64,000 nt of DNA, from NCBI RefSeq assembly GCF_001437405.1, contig NZ_JQBY01000008.1, positions 1 through 64,000 of the forward strand, in the 5' to 3' direction. Positions 54,132 to 60,695 of the stretch are shown here, one piece after another. Made by a program: the position numbers and the translations under genes. Positions within the stretch are counted from its first letter, which is position 1. Every line of letters begins with the position of its first letter. The notes beneath the pieces were generated by a model. It was given only the letters and a program-made list of their open reading frames with translations, ran no database searches and had not been told where the DNA came from. Source of the stretch: Pediococcus ethanolidurans. Its GTDB lineage: Bacteria > Bacillota > Bacilli > Lactobacillales > Lactobacillaceae.

Positions 54132-55532
54132 TTAGAAATCTAAGCTTTCATGACGTAATTTTGGTAAGCGTTTGGCAACTGTTTTAATATTCAATAGATC
54201 CCAATCTTCCAAGTTATGAGAGATAGAGTTTTTACCCCATGATCCACAACCTAAAGTTAATGAAGGCGTGATGTTGTTATACTTATAGCCAATTGCACCT
54301 TGAGAAGTTGGTGTGTTAATTAGAATTCGACAAGCATCCATTTCAAGAGCAAAGCGAGTAATTAAATCATCATCTTCGGTATGCAAGCCAACTGTATGTC
54401 CTAAACCACCAAGGTTTAAGCCACGTTTCATTAAATGCATTGCATCATCTTGACTAGTAGCCTTAACCATGGTCAAAACTGGTGATAACTTTTCATGAGA
54501 AAGAATATAGTCACCGCCAAGTCCATCCATTTCAGCTACTAAGAATTTGGCATCCTTAGGACAATCCTCAATACCAGACCATTGTGCAATTGCATAGGCA
54601 GATTGACCGGCAACCTTAGGATTGACAGATTCTTTTTCACGATTCATAACAGTGTACGCAAAGTTTTCCATGTCTGCTGATTTAACGAAATAAGCACCAC
54701 GAGCTTTTAAGCCACTTTTTACTTCGTCATAAATATCAGCATCTACCACCATGTTTGATTCGGAAGCACAAATCATACCGTTATCAAATGATTTCGATAA
54801 AACAATATCATCTAGTGATTGTTTAATATTAGCTGATTTTTCAACGTAAACTGGTACGTTACCAGGTCCAACACCTAATGCAGGTTTACCTGTTGAATAA
54901 GCTGATTTAACCATCCCAGCACCACCAGTTGCAACAACTGTTGCGATACCATCATGATTCATCAAATCAGTTGTAGCAGCCATACTTGGTTTTGTAATCC
55001 ATTGAACACAGTTCTCAGGAGCACCAGCTTTTACAGCTGCTTCTGCAATTACCTTTCCTGTTTCGACACAAGTTTTTTGTGCAAATGGATGAAAAGCAAA
55101 TACAATTGGGTTTCGTGTTTTAATTGCCAACAATGCATTATGAAAAACAGTTGAACTTGGGTTAGTTACAGGGGTCGCACTTGCAATAACACCAACTGGT
55201 TCAGCAATCTTCATAATACCAGTTTCCTTATCATCACTGATAATACCAACTGTGCGGTCATTTTTAATTGAATTATAGATATCTTTAGTCGCGAATTGGT
55301 TCTTAATAACCTTATCCTCATAAACACCACGACCAGTTTCATCAACCGCCATTTTTGCAAGCTTCTGACGAGCATGGTAACCTGCTTCTGCCATTGCGTG
55401 CACAATCTTGTCAATTTGTTCTTGATCCATGACACTGAGACGATCTAAAGCAATATGAGCTTTCTTAACAAGGTCATTGACCATAGCTTGTGGTTCATCA
55501 ATTGCCTTCTTGTTATCTAAATCTTTAATCAT
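54132..55532 (-). CDS. Acetaldehyde dehydrogenase (CoA-acylating), ALDH-only
   Basis: 466 residues, equal to the N-terminal half of bifunctional AdhE: acetyl-CoA plus NADH gives acetaldehyde. NAD-binding ATGGAGMVKSAYSTGKPALGVGPGN and the catalytic Cys255 in DNGMICASE are intact. The iron-alcohol-dehydrogenase half of AdhE is absent and no remnant follows; the gene ends in its own terminator, so this is a stand-alone enzyme and not a recent truncation. With xpk it lets a heterofermenter dispose of acetyl phosphate and NADH. A separate alcohol dehydrogenase would be needed for ethanol. Start ATG with AGAGGAAG upstream. Confidence 0.9.
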   Translation of the reverse strand: MIKDLDNKKAIDEPQAMVNDLVKKAHIALDRLSVMDQEQIDKIVHAMAEAGYHARQKLAKMAVDETGRGVYEDKVIKNQFATKDIYNSIKNDRTVGIISDDKETGIMKIAEPVGVIASATPVTNPSSTVFHNALLAIKTRNPIVFAFHPFAQKTCVETGKVIAEAAVKAGAPENCVQWITKPSMAATTDLMNHDGIATVVATGGAGMVKSAYSTGKPALGVGPGNVPVYVEKSANIKQSLDDIVLSKSFDNGMICASESNMVVDADIYDEVKSGLKARGAYFVKSADMENFAYTVMNREKESVNPKVAGQSAYAIAQWSGIEDCPKDAKFLVAEMDGLGGDYILSHEKLSPVLTMVKATSQDDAMHLMKRGLNLGGLGHTVGLHTEDDDLITRFALEMDACRILINTPTSQGAIGYKYNNITPSLTLGCGSWGKNSISHNLEDWDLLNIKTVAKRLPKLRHESLDF

Positions 55533-55890
55533 ATTATATTATTCTTCCTCTCAGAATGAGTATGTTATTCGCTTCACAATTACAATTGTATCTTTCTAAT
55601 ATTCTTTTGTAAATGCAAATTGATTACATAATCTGAAACTGATAGAAATCATTGTTCGCTACGTTATCAAAGGATTTGTACTTTGTGAAAAAAAGGATGT
55701 CTCATAATTATTGCTACAGATATTGTTTGTGAATTTTAGCACAAAAAGTAATCGCTTACTTCACAAACTTTTTTATGATTGGTAGAACACTCAATTCGGT
55801 CAAAACTATCTAATTATTAAATGGTTCGGTCCAATTTTTTTGGATTTTAAAATACTTGCTTACTCTCCATCTCACCCTCCCTGCCTTTTT

Positions 55891-56634
55891 TTCGCTAAGC
55901 CTTAGGACAGTTTCACAAGTCAGCCGTAATATGCTAAGTAAGATTCCTGTGGGATTGCGATCCCATCCTCCAATCACCCTTCTCTGCCTTTTTCGCTAAA
56001 CTTTAGGACAGTTCCACAAGTCAGTCTTAATAAGCTAAGTAAGATTCCTGTGGGATTACGATTCCACCTCCAATCGCCCTTCTCTGCCTTTTTCGCTAAG
56101 CCTTAGGACAGTTTCACAAGTCAGTCTTAATAAGCTAAGTAAGATTCCTGTGGGATTGCGATCCCACCTCCATCTCGCCCTCTCTGCCTTTTTTCGCTAA
56201 ACCTTAGGACAGTTCCACAAGTCAGTCTTAATAAGCTAAGTAAGATTCCTGTGGGATTGCGATCCCACCTCCATCTCACTTCTCTGCTTTTTTTCGCTAA
56301 GAATTAGGACAGTTCCACAAGTCAGTCTTAATAAGCTAAGTAAGATTCCTGTGGGATTACGATCCCACCTCCATCTCACTTAGCTTATTAAGACTACCCG
56401 ACTTGTTCCACTCACTAGTTTTAGGACAGCTCGGCAAAACAAGAGGCTGAATATAAGCATGACTCCTGCGGGATCGCGATCCCGCCTACGCTACGTCCTT
56501 CTCTGTCTTTTTCTCGCTAAGCCTTAGGACAGCTCGGCAAAATAAGAGACAGACTATAAGCATGACTCCCGCGGGATCGCGATCCCGCCTACGTCACGCT
56601 TATAGTCTGTCTCTTACCATTTTGCCTCGCTCAC
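55891..56634 (+). repeat. Family B palindromic repeat array, seven units
   Basis: TTAGGAC heads at 55902, 56003, 56103, 56204, 56304, 56421 and 56524 (spacings 101, 100, 101, 100, 117, 103). Units 1-5 share the arm AGTCTTAATAAGCTAAGT (unit 1 diverged) and a GTGGGATTRCGATCCCAC-type hairpin; only unit 5 has the complete matching right arm. Units 6-7 have GCGGGATCGCGATCCCGC and another arm (AGACTATAAGC; AGAGACAG); only unit 7 is closed, by GCTTATAGTCTGTCTCT. Its last bases, GCTCAC, overlap the TGA stop codon of the DUF1836 gene. The 350 bases 55540-55890 hold no visible gene. Confidence 0.9.
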
Positions 56635-57161
56635 TTTAACTTTGTCGGCTTATGCTCCACCGACTTTTGCAACAAACGGATCAATTCTCCCGTCTGCACC
56701 TGATCCACAATCATATTCGATGTCACCTGCATCAACTGCTCCGATATATTCTTCGCCACCGTCGTCGTATGCTCCATCCCAATTCTCGCGATCTTCTGAT
56801 TCACAATATCAATAAATCGATCATACGCCTGCTTTGGATAATCCGTCGCCGTTATTCGATCAATTCCCGACCTAATCACCACAATCGGAAACGACTGCTT
56901 CAACAACGTAATCAACAAAATATCCGCCACCTGCATCACCTGGTACTTTTTCTTAGTTGGCGCCACTACCGCCTTTTGCTTCACATAATTATTAATCATC
57001 GTTGGCGTAACCGGATCCATTCCCAATGGTCCCGTATACCCCGTTAAAAGCGCCACCACCTGATCCATATACAGATCAAAGTTTGGTAATTCATCCCAGT
57101 GAGGCAGCTTTACTTCCCTAACTGTTTTCAACCAATGATTATACGATTCTAATTCGCTCAT
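56631..57161 (-). CDS. DUF1836-domain protein
   Basis: 176 residues. The DUF1836 pattern is clear: LPHWDELPNFDLYMDQVVALL, then VTPTMINNYVKQKAV, PTKKKYQVMQVADILLI and a helical C-terminal half. The N-terminal half resembles a MerR-like helix-turn-helix, so a regulatory role is possible but not shown. ATG at 57161 with GAGGTGA five bases upstream. The gene is C-rich on the plus strand next to the repeat array (33% C, 14% G at 56641-56760 by hand count). Its stop codon overlaps the end of the array. Confidence 0.82.
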   Translation of the reverse strand: MSELESYNHWLKTVREVKLPHWDELPNFDLYMDQVVALLTGYTGPLGMDPVTPTMINNYVKQKAVVAPTKKKYQVMQVADILLITLLKQSFPIVVIRSGIDRITATDYPKQAYDRFIDIVNQKIARIGMEHTTTVAKNISEQLMQVTSNMIVDQVQTGELIRLLQKSVEHKPTKLK

Positions 57162-57311
57162 TTCATTCACCTCGTCCATAGATGTTACCGTAAGTATATC
57201 ACGATCAGCTAGTTTTTAGAACTAGGTTGACTGTTTACAATCTATTTTCATGACGAGACGGGTTAAAATGTGCTATTCTTAAAAAAATACTTATGAATTG
57301 AGGCACTTATT

Positions 57312-57647
57312 TTGTTTGAATTTACAAAGAAAAGACGCGTAGCAGATGAAGTTAAGGAAATTATCCCCCAGCCAGTCATTGATGGGATCTGGCAAACATT
57401 AAAGAAAATGAAAGCTGACAAACTCGTTGTTTCTCCTGTTGTCGCCTTCGTATTTAGTGATGATTATACAGAAGACACAATTTATGTGATGGGTTTGCAA
57501 AACTCCGGTGCCGTTGCTAAAGAATATGACATCGCCTACAAGGGTGAAAAGAAATTTCTTGGACAAGGAACCATCATCGTAATCAAGGACAAACCCAAAA
57601 CTATGTCAATGAGTATTAGCGAATTAAATAAGCAGTCAAAGGAGTAA
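57312..57647 (+). CDS. Conserved hypothetical protein
   Basis: 111 residues, soluble, basic C-terminal tail, no recognised family. It is predicted alpha/beta with a strand-rich middle (VVSPVVAFVF, DTIYVMGL). TTG start, with GAGG nine bases upstream. It ends nine bases before the lipoprotein gene and is probably co-transcribed with it. Confidence 0.65.
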   Translation: MFEFTKKRRVADEVKEIIPQPVIDGIWQTLKKMKADKLVVSPVVAFVFSDDYTEDTIYVMGLQNSGAVAKEYDIAYKGEKKFLGQGTIIVIKDKPKTMSMSISELNKQSKE

Positions 57648-57656
57648 CAAGTAGTT

Positions 57657-58223
57657 TTGAAAAATCTTAAAAAAGTTGTCTTACTTTTTACACTAAGTTT
57701 TTTAGCCATTAGCTTAGCTGGTTGTGGCAAACAAAACACTTCAAAAAGTTCGGCGGAAAAGACTACTAGTTCAAAAAAAACTCAAGCCTCTAAAAAAGTT
57801 ATTAAGAAAACCGCTTCTTTGACAGGTCAGCAATTTAAAACACCTCAAGGAACTTTTACTATCACTGAAAATCATGTTACAGCTTCAGCAACTAAGAATA
57901 AACAAGTTTTGATTTTGCGATACACTTTCACAAATACTAGTAGCGCCCAACTTGTTCCATCAGATTACTGGTATAAATATGTCAAAGCTACCCAAGCTGT
58001 TAACGGAAAAGTTAAAAAGTTAAACCAGGGATCCTTACCTTTTTCAACGAGTACCACTAAAGATGACACGCTTGAAAACTCTTCTGTGAATGAGGTTAAG
58101 CCTAACCATACGCTTAACGCTGAAGGATCATGGGAACTTGTCAAAAATGGACTTCCAGTAAAAGTTCACTTTTACGACTCTCATCAACAACTAATTGCAA
58201 CACGACAATATGCAACAAAATAA
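57657..58223 (+). CDS. Lipoprotein with DUF5067-like domain
   Basis: 188 residues: signal peptide with lipobox LAGC (Cys at residue 23), a Ser/Lys/Thr-rich linker (24-50), then a beta-sandwich-like domain with VLILRYTFTNTSS and VKPNHTLNAEGSWEL, the layout of DUF5067/DUF4352 (telokin-like) secreted proteins of Firmicutes. It is anchored outside the cell by lipid. TTG start 12 bases after GGAG. Function unknown. Confidence 0.82.
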   Translation: MKNLKKVVLLFTLSFLAISLAGCGKQNTSKSSAEKTTSSKKTQASKKVIKKTASLTGQQFKTPQGTFTITENHVTASATKNKQVLILRYTFTNTSSAQLVPSDYWYKYVKATQAVNGKVKKLNQGSLPFSTSTTKDDTLENSSVNEVKPNHTLNAEGSWELVKNGLPVKVHFYDSHQQLIATRQYATK

Positions 58224-58231
58224 TTTATTAG

Positions 58232-58279
58232 AAAAAGCAATGATTCAAATTTTACAGAAAAATGAATCACTGCTTTTTT
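58232..58279 (+). terminator. Terminator after the lipoprotein gene
   Basis: Stem AAAAAGCAATGATTCA / TGAATCACTGCTTTTT, T-run after. Confidence 0.85.
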
Positions 58280-58311
58280 ATTTTGAAAAATTGAAAGGTT
58301 GAATACATTTT

Positions 58312-58425
58312 TGCCTTAGGACGGCTCCGAGTAACAGAAAGGACGCCATAAGCACGATTCCAGCGGGATTTCATCCCGCATCCATCGCGCTTATGGCGTC
58401 CTTTCTTTCGTTACTCGGAGCCCAC
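58312..58425 (+). repeat. Family B palindromic element, single unit
   Basis: CCTTAGGACGGCT head, then an almost perfect 100-bp hairpin at 58323-58422: GGCTCCGAGTAAC / GTTACTCGGAGCC, AGAAAGGACGCCATAAGC / GCTTATGGCGTCCTTTCT, and the apical GCGGGAT / ATCCCGC. Ends in CCCAC, as other arrays end. It lies between convergent genes and can terminate both. Confidence 0.92.
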
Positions 58426-58429
58426 TTCT

Positions 58430-59374
58430 TTATGGCATATCATTTCCCGCTGCGTAATAAACGTCATACCATTCCTGGCCCGTCAATTCCACATCGCTTC
58501 CTGCCAACGATTCCTTAATATGTTGTGGGTTCATCGATCCAACCAACACCTGGAACTTCGCCGGATGACGCAAAATCCATGCCGTCGCAATTGCATTCTT
58601 TGTCACACCATATTGGTCCGCCAATTCCTGCATCTTCTTATTCAACTCTGGGAACTTCGGATTATCAATAAATGGTCCGTTAAAGTTTCCCCATTGATAT
58701 GGCGACCACGCTTGAATCACAATATCATGAATTCTTGAATACTCAAGAAATTGTCCATCATGATCCACACCACGATCATCCTGCATATTAGTATGCATTC
58801 CAAAATCAATCATATTACTATGCATAATTCCGAATTGTAGTTGATTAAACATCAATTTTTGTGAAACCGCGCGTTGCAACATCTCAAATTGCATTGGGTT
58901 AAAGTTTGAAACTCCAAAATGACGTACCTTGCCCGCCGTTTGTAATTCATCAAACGCTTCCGCAACCTTATCTGGTTCCATCAATGGATCTGGACGATGA
59001 AGTAAAACTGAATCCAAATAATCTAAGTTCAAGCTCTCCAATTCATGATTAACGGCATCAATAATGTGCTGTTTTGAGAAATTATAACGATTCCCATAAG
59101 GTTTGCCAGAACCATCATCGTTACCATTTTGAATACCAACTTTTGACTGAATCCACAAATCATCACGACTAACTGATGACTTAGCAAGTGCATCCCGAAA
59201 GACAAGATCTGATTTTCCACCGCCATAAATGTCGGCAGTATCAATAAAGTTCACACCGTTGTCAACCGCTGTCTCAATCACTTTTGTGGCTGCATCTGTA
59301 TCTAACGCATCCATACGCATAATACCTAATGCCACATTAGAAACTTTCTTACCACCAATAACAATCTGTTTCAA
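58430..59374 (-). CDS. Aldo/keto reductase
   Basis: 314 residues, YdhF-like NADPH-dependent reductase of aldehydes or sugars. The family pattern NFIDTADIYGGGKSD holds the catalytic Asp and Tyr, WIQSKVG the Lys, and SVLLHRPDPLMEP the His; the C-terminal AWILRHPAKFQVLVGSMNP binds the cofactor. TTG start seven bases after AGGAGTG. A CcpA cre-like site 78 bases upstream suggests catabolite control. Substrate unknown. Confidence 0.88.
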   Translation of the reverse strand: MKQIVIGGKKVSNVALGIMRMDALDTDAATKVIETAVDNGVNFIDTADIYGGGKSDLVFRDALAKSSVSRDDLWIQSKVGIQNGNDDGSGKPYGNRYNFSKQHIIDAVNHELESLNLDYLDSVLLHRPDPLMEPDKVAEAFDELQTAGKVRHFGVSNFNPMQFEMLQRAVSQKLMFNQLQFGIMHSNMIDFGMHTNMQDDRGVDHDGQFLEYSRIHDIVIQAWSPYQWGNFNGPFIDNPKFPELNKKMQELADQYGVTKNAIATAWILRHPAKFQVLVGSMNPQHIKESLAGSDVELTGQEWYDVYYAAGNDMP

Positions 59375-59451
59375 AAGTATCACTCCTAATAAATGAATTT
59401 ATACATATTCGACTACCAGCTTACCACCTTTTAATTCAAAAAAGAATTAAT

Positions 59452-59465
59452 TTGTTACCGTTTGC
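59452..59465 (-). promoter_or_regulatory. Candidate CcpA cre site upstream of the aldo/keto reductase
   Basis: Minus strand TGCAAACGGTAACA fits the cre consensus TGNAANCGNWWNCA at every position, about 78 bases upstream of the start codon. Confidence 0.6.
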
Positions 59466-59497
59466 ATTAAGTGATTGTCATTATCATTTTTTGATAA

Positions 59498-59533
59498 TAA
59501 AAAGGTCATAACTCAACTAGTCATGACCTTTTA
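59498..59533 (-). terminator. Terminator of hsp20
   Basis: Minus strand AAAAGGTCATGACTAG / AGTTATGACCTTTTT, T-run, just after the stop codon. Confidence 0.85.
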
Positions 59534-59548
59534 ACACTACTTTATTAA

Positions 59549-59977
59549 TTAGTTAATCGGAATTTGTTTATTACTTTCAAGTTTTTCTTCACTCTTTGGT
59601 AAAGTTACTTTTAACACACCGCCATCATATGATGCATTGATCTTATCACGATCAACATTTGGAAGATAGAATTGACGAGAGACATTGCTGTAGCTACGTT
59701 CTTGACGAATCAAATTACCTTTTTCATCTTTTTGTTCCTTATCAACATTGTGTTTGCCTGTGACTGTCAATGTATCATTGTCATAATTCAAAACAATGTT
59801 TTCTTTCTTAAAGCCTGGTAATTCTGCTGAAACTTGGTAGTCTTTTTCATTTTCACGGATGTCTGTCTTCATTGAGCTACCTTCAGTCATTGATTTGAAG
59901 AAATTCTTTCCGAAATTATCAAAAAAATCAAGTGGTGCAAAATCATCAAAATCTCTATTTCTTAACTCGTTAGCCAT
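59549..59977 (-). CDS. Small heat shock protein Hsp20
   Basis: ATP-independent chaperone of the alpha-crystallin family, 142 residues: N-terminal region ending near SSMKTDIREN, a crystallin domain (about 40-130, with NDTLTVTG and the conserved GVLKVTLPK) and a short C-terminal I-P-I tail (KQIPIN) for oligomerisation. ATG with AAGGAGTC upstream. Control by HrcA is indicated by a CIRCE element over the promoter. It matches the lactic-acid-bacterial Lo18/Hsp18 type. Confidence 0.95.
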   Translation of the reverse strand: MANELRNRDFDDFAPLDFFDNFGKNFFKSMTEGSSMKTDIRENEKDYQVSAELPGFKKENIVLNYDNDTLTVTGKHNVDKEQKDEKGNLIRQERSYSNVSRQFYLPNVDRDKINASYDGGVLKVTLPKSEEKLESNKQIPIN

Positions 59978-60034
59978 AATTCAAGACTCCTTTTATATAA
60001 AATATTTCGTACCTCATTTCCCGGTACAACTATA

Positions 60035-60063
60035 TAGTAGGACCTTCTAAAATCGAATGCAAG
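60035..60063 (-). promoter_or_regulatory. hsp20 promoter
   Basis: TTGCAT (60058-60063), 17 bases, TACTAT (60035-60040). A GTACC-N9-GGTAC inverted repeat (60010-60028) lies in the leader. Confidence 0.7.
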
Positions 60064-60067
60064 AATT

Positions 60068-60094
60068 TAGCACTGTGAACTATGGAGTGCTAAT
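60068..60094. promoter_or_regulatory. CIRCE operator (HrcA binding site)
   Basis: TTAGCACTG-N9-GAGTGCTAA; one base off the consensus TTAGCACTC-N9-GAGTGCTAA. Lies four bases upstream of the hsp20 -35 box. Confidence 0.92.
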
Positions 60095-60180
60095 CACATG
60101 CTCAATAACGTTGATTCAGAGCCGTTTATCTCATCATTAAAAATTCTTTTTATCCTTATTTATGTTCTGAAAATCAAAAA

Positions 60181-60230
60181 ACAGCCATCTTTAGTTGATT
60201 CTAAAATCATCTAAAGATAAGCTGTTTTTA
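60181..60230. terminator. Terminator of the 127-residue hypothetical gene
   Basis: CAGCCATCTTTAGTTGATT / AATCATCTAAAGATAAGCTG stem with T-runs on both strands. Confidence 0.85.
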
Positions 60231-60237
60231 TACTGAT

Positions 60238-60621
60238 TTAGTAAGTAATAATCTTGTGAGTTTCGTTAGGTTTGTCTTGAACTTTTAAGTCCAAAGCTTC
60301 GCCCAAAATATGCAACGCTTTTTCACGTGTTTTTACTTGATCCATGTCAAAGATAATCGATTCAATGGCACCGCCAATGAAATCAAATCGCTCACAGAAA
60401 ATGTAAGGATCTTCATTATCACGATGATGAAATTCGTCTTCAATTTTTTCGTAGAATCCTTGGCTCCATAAACGATCTTTCATATCTGGAAAATCGTTCT
60501 TTGTAACAAAGCCCTTTTCTTCAATCATATCAGCTGCTTGTTTGACGTCTTCTTTATCAAAGTCAATCTTTGCAATCTGTTCTTCATCTGTTTCTACTTT
60601 AATTCCATCATCTTTTGCCAT
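60238..60621 (-). CDS. Hypothetical acidic protein
   Basis: 127 residues, strongly acidic, predicted mostly helical, no signal or known motif. Start ATG has AAGGAGAT upstream, so it is a real, well-translated gene. It lies 74 bases downstream of the P-type ATPase gene on the same strand and may be read from it. Confidence 0.7.
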   Translation of the reverse strand: MAKDDGIKVETDEEQIAKIDFDKEDVKQAADMIEEKGFVTKNDFPDMKDRLWSQGFYEKIEDEFHHRDNEDPYIFCERFDFIGGAIESIIFDMDQVKTREKALHILGEALDLKVQDKPNETHKIITY

Positions 60622-60695
60622 TTCTGAGATCTCCTTAATTAATTTTTACGACCTCATCCTAGCACTACTTTTTAGAATCGTTAAGAAAAAGCGCT

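Noticed and set aside
55891-56634. Possible CRISPR array because of regular about 100-bp spacing
   Set aside because: The units are repeats almost throughout, there are no unique spacers of 30-40 bp, and no cas genes are in the window.
56652-57047. 131-codon plus-strand frame
   Set aside because: Arg/His/Leu-rich shadow of the DUF1836 gene, caused by its C-rich complement.
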